Assembly (NCBI RefSeq): GCF_910591885.1
Contig: NW_025963562.1
Coordinates: 434,001 to 498,000, forward strand
DNA from: Bombus terrestris
Taxonomy: Eukaryota; Arthropoda; Insecta; Hymenoptera; Apidae
Direction: 5' to 3'
Length of the DNA stretch: 64,000 bases
The notes under the pieces are model-generated. The model worked only from the letters and a program-made list of their open reading frames with translations, made no database searches and was not told the DNA's origin. Positions 41,201-57,700 of the stretch are shown here, in pieces (positions within the stretch are counted from its first letter, which is position 1; the number at the start of each line of letters is the position of its first letter). The position numbers and the translations under genes were made by a program.

Positions 41201-44200
41201 TTATATACCATTACGTTATTACGTTTAACGTTATATCGCATCACTATATGACGTATAACGTTTTATTGCCTCTCTTTCGGTCGTATAACAATACATTGCA
41301 TCACTGTATGACGTATAACGTTATATACTATTACGTTATGACGTATCGCGTTGTATACAATTATGTTATAACGTATAAAATTATATCGCATCACAATATG
41401 AGGTATAACATTATATTGCATCACTATATGACGTATAACGATATATTGCATCACTATATGACGTATAACGTTATATACTATTACGTTATAACGTATAACG
41501 TTATATACCATTACGTTATAATGTATAACGTTATATTCCATCACTATGAGACCTAAAACGTTATATTGCACCACTATATGACGTATAACGTTATATACTA
41601 TTACGTTATGACGTATAACGTTATGTACTATTACGTTATGACGTATAACGTTATATACTATTACGTTATAATGTATAACGTTATATTCCATCACTATAGG
41701 ACCTATAACGTTATATTGCAACCACTATATGACGTATAACGTTATGTACTATTACGTTATTACGTATAACGTTATATACTATTACGTTATGGCGTATAAC
41801 GTTATATACTATTACGTTGTAATGTATAACGTTATATTCCATCACTATGAGACCTAAAACGTTATATTGCACCACTATATGACGTATAACGTTATATACT
41901 ATTACGTTATGACGTATAACGTTATGTATTATTACGTTTTATACTATAACGTTATATTCCATCACTATAGGACCTATAACGTTATATCGCATCACTATAT
42001 GACGTATAACGATATATTGCATCACTATATGACGTATAACGTTATATACTATTACCTTGTAAGGTATAACGTCATATACTATTAGATTACAAGGTATAAC
42101 TTTGTATTGCATAACTATAGGACGTATAACGACATATTGCATTACTATATGGCGTATAACGTTATATACTATTACGTTATAATGTATAACGTTATAATCC
42201 ATCACTGTAGGACCTATAACGTTACAGTGCACCACTATATGACGTATAGCGTTATATACCATTACGTTATTACGAATAACGTTATATCGCATCACTATAC
42301 GACGTGCGATGTTTTGTACTATTACGTTATAACGTTTACCGTTATATTGCACCACTATATGACGTATAACGTTATATACTATTAAGTTATGACGTATAAC
42401 GTTATATACTATTACGTTATGACGTAAAACGTTATATACTATTACGTTATAATGTATAACGTTATATGCCATCACTATAAGACCTATAACGTTATATTGC
42501 ACCACTATTTGACGTATAACGTTATATACTATTACGTTATGACGTATAACGTTATATACTATTACGTTATAATGTATAACGTTATATTCCATCACTGTAG
42601 GAACTATAACGTTATAGTGCACCACTATATGACGAATAGCGTTATATACCATTACGTTATTACGTTTAACGTTATATCGCATCACTATATGACGTACGAT
42701 GTTTTATACTATTACGTTATGACGTATAACGTTATATCGTATCACTATATGACGTATAACGTTTTATTGCCTCTCTTTCGGTCGTATAACAATATATTGC
42801 ATCACTGTATGACGTATAATGTTATATACTATTACGTAATGACGTATCGCGTTGTACACAATTATGTTATAACGTACAAAATTATATCGCATCACAATAT
42901 GAGGTATAACATTATAGTGCATCACTGTATGACGTATAACGATATATTGCATCACTATATGACGTATAACGTTATATACTATTACGTTATAACGTTTAAC
43001 GTTATATTGCATCACTATATGATGTATAAGGTTATATACTATTACGTTATGACATATAACGTTATATGCTATTACGTCAGAATGTATAACGTTATATTCC
43101 ATCACTATAGGGCCTATAACGTTTAATCTCCTCACTATATGACGTATAACGATATATTGCATCACTATACGACGTATAACGTTATATACTATTACGTTAT
43201 AACGTATAACGTTATATACTATTACGTTATAATGTATAACGTTATATTCCATCACTATAGGACCTATAGCGTTATATTGCACCACTATATGACGTACAAC
43301 GTTATATACTATTACGTTATGACGTAAAACGTTATATACTATTACGTTATTACGTATAACGTTATATCGCATCACTATATGACGTACGATGTTTTATACT
43401 ATTACGTTATAACGTTTAGCGTTATGTTGCATTACTACATGATGCATAACGTTATATATTATTACGTTATAATGTATAACGTTATATTCCATCACTATAG
43501 GACCTATAACGTTATATTGCAACCACTATATGACGTATAACGTTATATACTATTACGTTATTACGTATAACGTTATATACTATTACGTTATGGCGTATAA
43601 CGTTATATACTATTACGTTATAATGTATAACGTTATATTCCATCACTATGAGTCCTAAAACGTTATATTGCACCACTATATGACGTATAACGTTATATAC
43701 TATTACGTTATGACGTATAACGTTATGTACTATTACGTTATGACGTATAACGTTATATACTATTACGTTATAATGTATAACGTTATATTCCATCACTATA
43801 AGGCCTATAACGTTATATACTATTACGTTATGACGTATCGCGTTGTATACAATTATGTTATAACGTATAAAATTATATCGCATCACAATATGAGGTATAA
43901 CATTATATTGCATCACTATATGACGTATAACGATATATTGCATCACTATACGACGTATAACGTTATATACTATTACGTTATAACGTATAACGTTATATAC
44001 TATTACGTTATAATGTATAACGTTATATTCCATCACTATAGGACCTATAACGTTATATTGCAACCACTATATGACGTATAACGTTATATACTATTACGTT
44101 ATTACGTATAACGTTATATACTATTACGTTATTACGTATAACGTTATATACTATTACGTTATGGCGTATAACGTTATATACTATTACGTTATAATGAATA

Positions 44201-45419
44201 ACGTTATATTCCATCACTATAAGGCCTATAACGTTATATACTATTACGTTATGACGTATAACGTTATGTACTATTACGTTATAATGTATATCGTTATATT
44301 CCATCACTGTAAGGCCTATAACGTTATACTGCACTTCTATATGACGTATAACGTTATATACTATTACGTTATGACGTATAACTTTATGTACTATTACGTT
44401 ACGACGTATAACGTTATATTCCATCACTATAAGGCCTATAACGTTATATACTATTACGTTATGACGTATAACGTTATATACTAATACGTTATGACGTATA
44501 ACGTTATATACTATTACGTTATAATGTATAACGTTATATTCCATCACTATAAGGCCTATAACGTTATATTGCACCACTATATGACGTATAACGGTATATA
44601 CTATTACGTTATGACGTATAACGTTATGTATTATTACGTTTTATACTATAACGTTATATTCCATCACTATAGGACCTATAACGTTATATCGCATCACTAT
44701 ATGACGTATAACGATATATTGCATCACTATATGACGTGTAACGTTATATACTATTACCTTGTAAGGTATAACGTCATATACTATTAGATTACAAGGTATA
44801 ACTTTGTATTGCATAACTATAGGACGTATAACGACATATTGCATCACTATATGGCGTATAACGTTATATACTATTACGTTATAATGTATAACGTTATAAT
44901 CCATCACTGTAGGACCTATAACGTTATAGTGCACCACTATATGACGTATAGCGTTATATACCATTACGTTATTACGAATAACGTTATATCGCATCACTAT
45001 ATGACGTGCGATGTTTTGTACTATAACGTTATAACGTTTACCGTTATGTTGCATTACTATATGATGCATAACGTTTTATACTATTACGTTATGACGTATA
45101 ACGTTATATACTATTACGTTATGACGTATAACGTTATATACTATTACGTTATAATGTATAACGTTATATTCCATCACTATAAGACCTATAACGTTATATT
45201 GCACCACTATATGACGTATAACGTTATATACTATTAAGTTATGACGTATAACGTTATATACTATTACGTTATGACGTAAAACGTTATATACTATTACGTT
45301 ATAATGTATAACGTTATATGCCATCACTATAAGGCCTATAACGTTATATTGCACCTGTATATGAAGTATAACGTTATATACTATTACGTTATGACGTATA
45401 ACTTTATATACTATTACGT
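38215..45419. repeat. 7,205-bp segmental duplication, copy A
   Basis: Matches 45420 onward at an offset of 7,205 bp (240 monomers plus five 31-bp monomers), tracked through all marker monomers: CT-rich (41254, 42755), AATCTCC (43115) and GCAACC (38672, 39183, 41704, 43505). It contains an internal 720-bp repeat and an internal relation at offset about 3,122 bp (38132 with 41254). The left edge is approximate. Confidence 0.88.
39884..41240. repeat. 720-bp (24-monomer) tandem duplication
   Basis: Sequence from about 39.9 kb recurs from about 40.62 kb at an offset of 720 bp, through the 8-monomer cassette (40054 and 40774) and the GATGCATAACG monomer (40321 and 41041). Both copies are present again 7,205 bp downstream, so this duplication is older than the 7,205-bp one. 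Confidence 0.75.
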
Positions 45420-48400
45420 TATGGCGTATCGCGTTGTATACAATTATGTTATAACGTATAAAATTATATCGCATCACAATATGAGGTATAACATTATATT
45501 GCATCACTATATGACGTATAACGATATATTGCATCACTATATGACGTATAACGTTATATACTATTACGTTATAACGTATAACGTTATATACCATTACGTT
45601 ATAATGTATAACGTTATATTCCATCACTATAGGACCTATAACGTTATATTGCACCACTATATGACTTACAACGTTATATACTATTACGTTATGACGTAAA
45701 ACGTTATATACTATTACGTTATTACGTATAACGTTATATCGCATCACTATATGACGTACGATGTTTTATACTATTATTTTATAACGTTTAGCGTTATGTT
45801 GCATTACTATATGATGCATAACGTTATATATTATTACGTTATAATGTATAACGTTATATTCCATCACTATAGGACCTATAACGTTATATTGCAACCACTA
45901 TATGACGTATAACGTTATGTACTATTACGTTATTACGTATAACGTTATATACTATTACGTTATGGCGTATAACGTTATATACTATTACGTTATAATGTAT
46001 TACGTTATATTCCATCACTATGAGACCTAAAACGTTATATTGCACCACTATATGACGTATAACGATATATACTATTACGTTATGACGTATAACGTTATGT
46101 ATTATTACGTTTTATACTATAACGTTATATTCCATCACTATAGGACCTATAACGTTATATCGCATCACTATATGACGTATAACGATATATTGCATCACTA
46201 TATGACGTATAACGTTATATACTCTTACCTTGTAAGGCATAACGTCATATGCTATTAGATTACAAGGTATAACTTTGTATTGCATAACTATAGGACGTAT
46301 AACGACATATTGCATCACTATATGGCGTATAGCGTTATATACTATTACGTTATAATCTATAACGTTATATTCCATCACTATAGGACCTATAACGTTATAT
46401 TGCAACCACTATATGACGTATAACGTTATATACTATTACGTTATTACGTATAACGTTATATACTATTACGTTATGGCGTATAACGTTATATACTATTACG
46501 TTATAATGTATAACGTTATATTCCATCACTATGAGACCTAAAACGTTATATTGCACCACTATATGACGTATAACGTTATATACTATTACGTTATGACGTA
46601 CAACGTTATGTACTATTACGTTATGACGTATAACGTTATATACTATTACGTTATAATGTATAACGTTATATTCCATCACTATAAGGCCTATAACGTTATA
46701 TACTATTACGTTATGACGTATAACGTTATATACTATTACGTTATAATGTATATCGTTATATTCCATCACTATAAGGCCTATAACGTTATATTGCACCTGT
46801 ATATGAAGTATAACGTTATATACTATTACGTTATGACGTATAACTTTATGTACTATTACGTTATGACGTATAACGTTATATAGTATTACGTTATAATGTA
46901 TAACGTTATATTCCATCACTATAAGGCCTATAACGTTATATACTATTACGTTATGACGTATAACGTTATATACTATTACGTTATAATGTATAACGTTATA
47001 TTCCATCACTATAAGGCCTATAACGTTATATTGCACCACTATATGACGTATAACGGTATATACCATTACGTTATGACGTATAACGTTATGTATTATTACG
47101 TTTTATACTATAACGTTACATTCCATCACTATAGGACCTATAACGTTATACCGCACCACTATATGACGTATAACGATATATTGCATCACTATATGACGTA
47201 TAACGTTATATACTATTACATTGTAAGGTATAATGTCGTATACTATTAGATTACAAGGTATAACTTTGTATTGCATAACTATAGGACGTATAACGACATA
47301 TTGCATCACTATATGGCGTATAACGTTATATACTATTACGTTATAATGTATAACGTTATATTCCATCACTGTAGGACCTATAACGTTATAGTGCACCACT
47401 ATATGACGTATAGCGTTATATACCATTACGTTATTACGTATAACGTTATATCGCATCACTATATGACGTGCGATGTTTTATACTATTACGTTATAACGTT
47501 TACCGTTATATTGCATTACTATATGATGCATAACGTTATATACTATTACGTTATGACGTATAACGTTATACACTATTACGTTATGACGTATAACGTTATA
47601 TACTGTTACGTTATAATGTATAACGTTATATTCCATCACTATAGGACCTATAACGTTATATTGCACCACTATATGACGTATAACGTTATATACTATTACG
47701 TTATAATGTATAACGTTATATTCCATCACTATGAGACCTATAACGTTATATTGCACCACTATATGACGTATAACGGTATATACTATTACGTTATGACGTA
47801 TAACGTTATGTATTATGACGTTTTATACTATAACGTTATATTCCATCACTATAGGACCTATAACGTTATATCGCATCACTATATGACGTATAACGGTATA
47901 TTGCATCACTATATGACGTATAACGTTATATACTATTACATTGTAAGGTATAACGTCATATACTATTAGATTACAAGGTATAACTTTGTATTGCATAACT
48001 ATAGGACGTATAACGACATATTGCATTACTATATGGCGTATAGCGTTATATACTATTACGTTACAATGTATAACGTTATATTCCATCACTGTAGGACCTA
48101 TAACGTTATAGTGCACCACTATATGACGTATAGCGTTATATACCATTACGTTATTACGTATAACGTTATATCGCATCACTATATGACGTGCGATGTTTTA
48201 TACTATTACGTTATAACGTTTACCGTTATATTGCATTACTATATGATGCATAACGTTATATACTATTACGTTATGACGTATAACGTTATATACTACTGCG
48301 TTATGACGTATAACGTTATATGCTATTACGTTATAATGTATAACGTTATATTCCATCACTATAGGACCTATAACGTTATAGTGCACCACTATATGACGAA

Positions 48401-49179
48401 TAGCGTTATATACCATTACGTTATTACGTTTAACGTTATATCGCATCACTATATGACGTATAACGTTTTATTGCCTCTCTTTCGGTCGTATAACAATACA
48501 TTGCATCACTGTATGACGTATAACGTTATATACTATTACGTTATGACGTATCGCGTTGTATACAATTATGTTATAACGTATAAAATTATATCGCATCACA
48601 ATATGAGGTATAACATTATATTGCATCACTATATGACGTATAACGATATATTGCATCACTATATGACGTATAACGTTATATACTATTACGTTATAACGTA
48701 TAACGTTATATACCATTACGTTATAATGTATAACGTTATATTCCATCACTATGAGACCTAAAACGTTATATTGCACCACTATATGACGTATAACGTTATA
48801 TACTATTACGTTATGACGTATAACGTTATGTACTATTACGTTATGACGTATAACGTTATATACTATTACGTTATAATGTATAACGTTATATTCCATCACT
48901 ATAGGACCTATAACGTTATATTGCAACCACTATATGACGTATAACGTTATGTACTATTACGTTATTACGTATAACGTTATATACTATTACGTTATGGCGT
49001 ATAACGTTATATACTATTACGTTGTAATGTATAACGTTATATTCCATCACTATGAGACCTAAAACGTTATATTGCACCACTATATGACGTATAACGTTAT
49101 ATACTATTACGTTATGACGTATAACGTTATGTATTATTACGTTTTATACTATAACGTTATATTCCATCACTATAGGACC

Positions 49180-51431
49180 TATAACGTTATATCGCATCAC
49201 TATATGACGTATAACGATATATTGCATCACTATATGACGTATAACGTTATATACTATTACCTTGTAAGGTATAACGTCATATACTATTAGATTACAAGGT
49301 ATAACTTTGTATTGCATAACTATAGGACGTATAACGACATATTGCATTACTATATGGCGTATAACGTTATATACTATTACGTTATAATGTATAACGTTAT
49401 AATCCATCACTGTAGGACCTATAACGTTACAGTGCACCACTATATGACGTATAGCGTTATATACCATTACGTTATTACGAATAACGTTATATCGCATCAC
49501 TATACGACGTGCGATGTTTTGTACTATTACGTTATAACGTTTACCGTTATATTGCACCACTATATGACGTATAACGTTATATACTATTAAGTTATGACGT
49601 ATAACGTTATATACTATTACGTTATGACGTAAAACGTTATATACTATTACGTTATAATGTATAACGTTATATGCCATCACTATAAGACCTATAACGTTAT
49701 ATTGCACCACTATTTGACGTATAACGTTATATACTATTACGTTATGACGTATAACGTTATATACTATTACGTTATAATGTATAACGTTATATTCCATCAC
49801 TGTAGGAACTATAACGTTATAGTGCACCACTATATGACGAATAGCGTTATATACCATTACGTTATTACGTTTAACGTTATATCGCATCACTATATGACGT
49901 ACGATGTTTTATACTATTACGTTATGACGTATAACGTTATATCGTATCACTATATGACGTATAACGTTTTATTGCCTCTCTTTCGGTCGTATAACAATAT
50001 ATTGCATCACTGTATGACGTATAATGTTATATACTATTACGTAATGACGTATCGCGTTGTACACAATTATGTTATAACGTACAAAATTATATCGCATCAC
50101 AATATGAGGTATAACATTATAGTGCATCACTGTATGACGTATAACGATATATTGCATCACTATATGACGTATAACGTTATATACTATTACGTTATAACGT
50201 TTAACGTTATATTGCATCACTATATGATGTATAAGGTTATATACTATTACGTTATGACATATAACGTTATATGCTATTACGTCAGAATGTATAACGTTAT
50301 ATTCCATCACTATAGGGCCTATAACGTTTAATCTCCTCACTATATGACGTATAACGATATATTGCATCACTATACGACGTATAACGTTATATACTCTTAC
50401 GTTATAACGTATAACGTTATATACTATTACGTTATAATGTATAACGTTATATTCCATCACTATAGGACCTATAACGTTATATTGCACCACGATATGACGT
50501 ACAACGTTATATACTATTACGTTATGACGTAAAACGTTATATACTATTACGTTATTACGTATAACGTTATATCGCATCACTATATGACGTACGATGTTTT
50601 ATACTATTACGTTATAACGTTTAGCGTTATGTTGCATTACTACATGATGCATAACGTTATATATTATTACGTTATAATGTATAACGTTATATTCCATCAC
50701 TATAGGACCTATAACGTTATATTGCAACCACTATATGACGTATAACGTTATATACTATTACGTTATTACGTATAACGTTATATACTATTACGTTATGGCG
50801 TATAACGTTATATACTATTACGTTATAATGTATAACGTTATATTCCATCACTATGAGTCCTAAAACGTTATATTGCACCACTATATGACGTATAACGTTA
50901 TATACTATTACGTTATGACGTATAACGTTATGTACTATTACGTTATGACGTATAACGTTATATACTATTACGTTATAATGTATAACGTTATATTCCATCA
51001 CTATAAGGCCTATAACGTTATATACTATTTCGTTATGACGTATCGCGTTGTATACAATTATGTTATAACGTATAAAATTATATCGCATCACAATATGAGG
51101 TATAACATTATATTGCATCACTATATGACGTATAACGATATATTGCATCACTATACGACGTATAACGTTATATACTATTACGTTATAACGTATAACGTTA
51201 TATACTATTACGTTATGGCGTATAACGTTATATACTATTACGTTATAATGTATAACGTTATATTCCATCACTATAGGACCTATAACGTTATATTGCAACC
51301 ACTATATGACGTATAACGTTATATACTATTACGTTATTACGTATAACGTTATATACTATTACGTTATGGCGTATAACGTTATATACTATTACGTTATAAT
51401 GAATAACGTTATATTCCATCACTATAAGGCC
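49180..51431. repeat. 2,252-bp tandem duplication, copy 1
   Basis: 75 monomers plus two extra bases from two GCAACC monomers. The junction to the next copy lies at a monomer boundary after TAAGGCC (51426-51431), where the array jumps to a TATCGCATCAC monomer. It has one more 30-bp monomer (near 51210) than copy 2. Confidence 0.87.
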
Positions 51432-53653
51432 TATAACGTTATATCGCATCACTATATGACGTATAACGATATATTGCATCACTATATGACGTATAACGTT
51501 ATATACTATTACCTTGTAAGGTATAACGTCATATACTATTAGATTACAAGGTATAACTTTGTATTGCATAACTATAGGACGTATAACGACATATTGCATT
51601 ACTATATGGCGTATAACGTTATATACTATTACGTTATAATGTATAACGTTATAATCCATCACTGTAGGACCTATAACGTTACAGTGCACCACTATATGAC
51701 GTATAGCGTTATATACCATTACGTTATTACGAATAACGTTATATCGCATCACTATACGACGTGCGATGTTTTGTACTATTACGTTATAACGTTTACCGTT
51801 ATATTGCACCACTATATGACGTATAACGTTATATACTATTAAGTTATGACGTATAACGTTATATACTATTACGTTATGACGTAAAACGTTATATACTATT
51901 ACGTTATAATGTATAACGTTATATGCCATCACTATAAGACCTATAACGTTATATTGCACCACTATTTGACGTATAACGTTATATACTATTACGTTATGAC
52001 GTATAACGTTATATACTATTACGTTATAATGTATAACGTTATATTCCATCACTGTAGGAACTATAACGTTATAGTGCACCACTATATGACGAATAGCGTT
52101 ATATACCATTACGTTATTACGTTTAACGTTATATCGCATCACTATATGACGTACGATGTTTTATACTATTACGTTATGACGTATAACGTTATATCGTATC
52201 ACTATATGACGTATAACGTTTTATTGCCTCTCTTTCGGTCGTATAACAATATATTGCATCACTGTATGACGTATAATGTTATATACTATTACGTAATGAC
52301 GTATCGCGTTGTACACAATTATGTTATAACGTACAAAATTATATCGCATCACAATATGAGGTATAACATTATAGTGCATCACTGTATGACGTATAACGAT
52401 ATATTGCATCACTATATGACGTATAACGTTATATACTATTACGTTATAACGTTTAACGTTATATTGCATCACTATATGATGTATAAGGTTATATACTATT
52501 ACGTTATGACATATAACGTTATATGCTATTACGTCAGAATGTATAACGTTATATTCCATCACTATAGGACCTATCACGTTTAATCTCCGCACTCTATGAC
52601 GTATAACGATATATTGCATCACTATATGACGTATAACGTTATATACTCTTACGTTATAACGTATAACGTTATATACTATTACGTTATAATGTATAACGTT
52701 ATATTCCATCACTATAGGACCTATAGCGTTATATTGCACCACTATATGACGTACAACGTTATATACTATTACGTTATGACGTAAAACGTTATATACTATT
52801 ACGTTATTACGTATAACGTTATATCGCATCACTATATGACGTACGATGTTTTATACTATTACGTTATAACGTTTAGCGTTATGTTGCATTACTACATGAT
52901 GCATAACGTTATATATTATTACGTTATAATGTATAACGTTATATTCCATCACTATAGGACCTATAACGTTATATTGCAACCACTATATGACGTATAACGT
53001 TATATACTATTACGTTATTACGTATAACGTTATATACTATTACGTTATGGCGTATAACGTTATATACTATGACGTTATAATGTATAACGTTATATTCCAT
53101 CACTATGAGTCCTAAAACGTTATATTGCACCACTATATGACGTATAACGTTATATACTATTACGTTATGACGTATAACGTTATGTACTATTACGTTATGA
53201 CGTATAACGTTATATACTATTACGTTATAATGTATAACGTTATATTCCATCACTATAAGGCCTATAACGTTATATACTATTACGTTATGACGTATCGCGT
53301 TGTATACAATTATGTTATAACGTATAAAATTATATCGCATCACAATATGAGGTATAACATTATATTGCATCACTATATGACGTATAACGATATATTGCAT
53401 CACTATACGACGTATAACGTTATATACTATTACGTTATAACGTATAACGTTATATACTATTACGTTATAATGTATAACGTTATATTCCATCACTATAGGA
53501 CCTATAACGTTATATTGCAACCACTATATGACGTATAACGTTATATACTATTACGTTATTACGTATAACGTTATATACTATTACGTTATGGCGTATAACG
53601 TTATATACTATTACGTTATAATGAATAACGTTATATTCCATCACTATAAGGCC
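51432..53653. repeat. 2,252-bp tandem duplication, copy 2 (2,222 bp)
   Basis: Matches 49180-51431 with one 30-bp monomer fewer and again ends in TAAGGCC. Private changes include TATCACGTTTAATCTCCGC near 52572 and TATATACTATGACG near 53063. The nesting shows it formed after the 7,205-bp duplication. Confidence 0.87.
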
Positions 53654-54770
53654 TATAACGTTATATACTATTACGTTATGACGTATAACGTTATGTACTA
53701 TTACGTTATAATGTATATCGTTATATTCCATCACTGTAAGGCCTATAACGTTATACTGCACTTCTATATGACGTATAACGTTATATACTATTACGTTATG
53801 ACGTATAACTTTATGTACTATTACGTTACGACGTATAACGTTATATTCCATCACTATAAGGCCTATAACGTTATATACTATTACGATATGACGTATAACG
53901 TTATATACTAATACGTTATGACGTATAACGTTATATACTATTACGTTATAATGTATAACGTTATATTCCATCACTATAAGGCCTATAACGTTATATTGCA
54001 CCACTATATGACGTATAACGGTATATACTATTACGTTATGACGTATAACGTTATGTATTATTACGTTTTATACTATAACGTTATATTCCATCACTATAGG
54101 ACCTATAACGTTATATCGCATCACTATATGACGTATAACGATATATTGCATCACTATATGACGTGTAACGTTATATACTATTACCTTGTAAGGTATAACG
54201 TCATATACTATTAGATTACAAGGTATAACTTTGTATTGCATAACTATAGGACGTATAACGACATATTGCATCACTATATGGCGTATAACGTTATATACTA
54301 TTACGTTATAATGTATAACGTTATAATCCATCACTGTAGGACCTATAACGTTATAGTGCACCACTATATGACGTATAGCGTTATATACCATTACGTTATT
54401 ACGAATAACGTTATATCGCATCACTATATGACGTGCGATGTTTTGTACTATAACGTTATAACGTTTACCGTTATGTTGCATTACTATATGATGCATAACG
54501 TTTTATACTATTACGTTATGACGTATAACGTTATATACTATTACGTTATGACGTATAACGTTATATACTATTACGTTATAATGTATAACGTTATATTCCA
54601 TCACTATAAGACCTATAACGTTATATTGCACCACTATATGACGTATAACGTTATATACTATTAAGTTATGACGTATAACGTTATATACTATTACGTTATG
54701 ACGTAAAACGTTATATACTATTACGTTATAATGTATAACGTTATATGCCATCACTATAAGACCTATAACG

Positions 54771-57700
54771 TTATATTGCACCACTATGTGACGTAAAGCG
54801 TTATATACTATTACGTAATGACGTATCGCGTTGTACACAATTATGTTATAACGTATAAAATTATATCGCATCACAATATGAGGTATAACATCATATTGCA
54901 TCACTGTATGACGTATAACGATATATTGCATCACTATATGACGTATAACATTATATACTATTACGTTATAACCTATAACGTTATATTCTATTACGTTATG
55001 TCGTATAACGTTATATACTATTAGGTTATATGGTATAACATTATATCGCATCACTATATGACGTATAACGATATATTGCATCACTATATGACGTATAACG
55101 TTATATACTATTACGTTATAACGTATAACGTTATTTACTATTACGTTATAATGTATTACGTTATATTCCATCACTATAGGACCTATAACGTTACATTGCA
55201 CCACTATATGACGTAGAACGTCATATACTATTACGTTATGACGTAAAACGTTATATACTATTACGTTATTACGTATAACGTTATATCGCATCACTATATG
55301 ACGTACGATGTTTTATACTATTACGTTATAACGTTTAGCGTTATGTTGCATTACTATATGATGCATAACGTTATATACTATTACGTTATGACGTATAACG
55401 TTATATACTATTACGTTATAATGTATAACGTTATATTCCATCACTATAAGGCCTATAACGTTATATTGCACCACTATATGACGTATAACGTTATATACTA
55501 TTACGTTATGACGTATAACGTTATGTATTATTACGTTTTATACTATAACGTTATATTCCATCACTATAGGACCTATAACGTTATATCGCATCACTATATG
55601 ACGTATAACGATATATTGCATCACTATATGACGTATAACGTTATATACTATTACGTTATGACGTATAACGTTATATACTATTACGTTATAATGTATAACG
55701 TTATATTCCACCACTATAGGACCTATAACGTTATATTGCATCACTATATGACGTATAACGTTATATACTATTACGATATAATGTATAACGTTATATTCCA
55801 TCACTATGAGACCTATAACGTTATATTGCACCACTATAAGACCTATAACGTTATATACTATTACGTTATGATGTATAACGTTATATACTATTACGTTACG
55901 GCGTAAAACGTTATATACTATTACGTTATAATGTATAACGTTATATTCCATCACTATAAGGCCTTTAACGTGATATTGCACCACTATACGACGTATAACG
56001 TTATATACTATTACGTTATGACGTATAACGTTATATACTATTACGTTATGACGTATAACGTTATATACTATTACGTTATGACGTATAACGTTATATACTA
56101 TTACGTTATGACGTATAACGTTATATACTATTACGTTATAATGTATAACGTTATATTCCATCACTGTAGGAACTATAACGTTATAGTGCACCACTATATG
56201 ACGAATAGCGTTATATACCATTACGTTATTACGTTTAACGTTATATCGCATCACTATATGACGTACGATGTTTTATACTATTACGTTATGACGTATAACG
56301 TTATATCGCATCACTATATGACGTATAACGTTTTATTGCCTCTCTTTCGGTCGTATAACAATATATTGCATCACTGTATGACGTATAACGTTATATACTA
56401 TTACGTAATGACGTATCGCGTTGTACACAATTATGTTATAACGTATAAAATTATATCGCATCACAATATGAGGTATAACATTATATTGCATCACTGTATG
56501 ACGTATAACGATATATTGCATCACTATATGACGTATAACGTTATATACTATTACGTTATAACGTTTAACGTTATATTGCATCACTATATGATGTATAAGG
56601 TTATATACTATTACGTTATGACATATAACGTTGTATGCTATTACGTCAGAATGTATAACGTTATATTCCATCACTATAGGGCCTATAACGTTTAATCTCC
56701 TCACTATATGACGTATAACGATATATTGCATCACTATATGACGTATAACGTTATATACTATTACGCTATAACCTATAACGTTATATTCTATTACGTTATG
56801 TCGTATAACGTTATATACTATTAGGTTATATGGTATAACATTATATCGCATCACTATATGACGTATAACGATATATTGCATCACTATATGACGTATAACG
56901 TTATATACTATAACGTTATAACGTATAACGTTATTTACTATTACGTTATAATGTATAACGTTATATTCCATCACTATAGGACCTATAACGTTACATTGCA
57001 CCACTATATGACGTAGAACGTCATATACTATTACGTTATGACGTAAAACGTTATATACTATTACGTTATTACGTATAACGTTATATCGCATCACAATATG
57101 ACGTACGATGTTTTATACTATTACGTTATAACGTATAGCGTTATGTTGCATTACTATATGATGCATAACGTTATATACTATTACGTTATGACGTATAACG
57201 TTATATACTATTACGTTATAATGTATAACGTTATATTCCATCACTATAAGGCCTATAACGTTATATTGCACCACTATATGACGTATAACGTTATGTATTA
57301 TTACGTTTTATACTATAACGTTATATTCCATCACTATAGGACCTATAACGTTATATCGCATCACTATATGACGTATAACGATATATTGCATCACTATATG
57401 ACGTATAACGTTATATACTATTACCTTGTAAGGTATAACGTCATATACTATTAGATTACAAGGTATAACTTTGTATTGCATAACTATAGGACGTATAACG
57501 ACATATTGCATCACTATATGGCGTATAACGTTATATACTATTACGTTATAATGTATAACGTTATAATCCATCACTGTAGGACCTATAACGTTATAGTGCA
57601 CCACTATATGACGTATAGCGTTATATACCATTACGTTATTACGAATAACGTTATATCGCCTCACTATATGACGTGCGATGTTTTGTACTATTACGTTATA

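Larger units (their letters stand above)
45420..54770. repeat. 7,205-bp segmental duplication, copy B, enlarged
   Basis: Follows copy A to about 51.43 kb, then contains a 2.2-kb tandem duplication of its own, then resumes: 53503 to about 54770 matches 44046 to about 45345, first at offset 9,457 and then 9,427 bp. Copy B is therefore the original 240-monomer block plus about 74 monomers. Differences from copy A are sparse, for example TATTACGTTATATTCC near 46000 where copy A has TATAACG. Confidence 0.85.
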
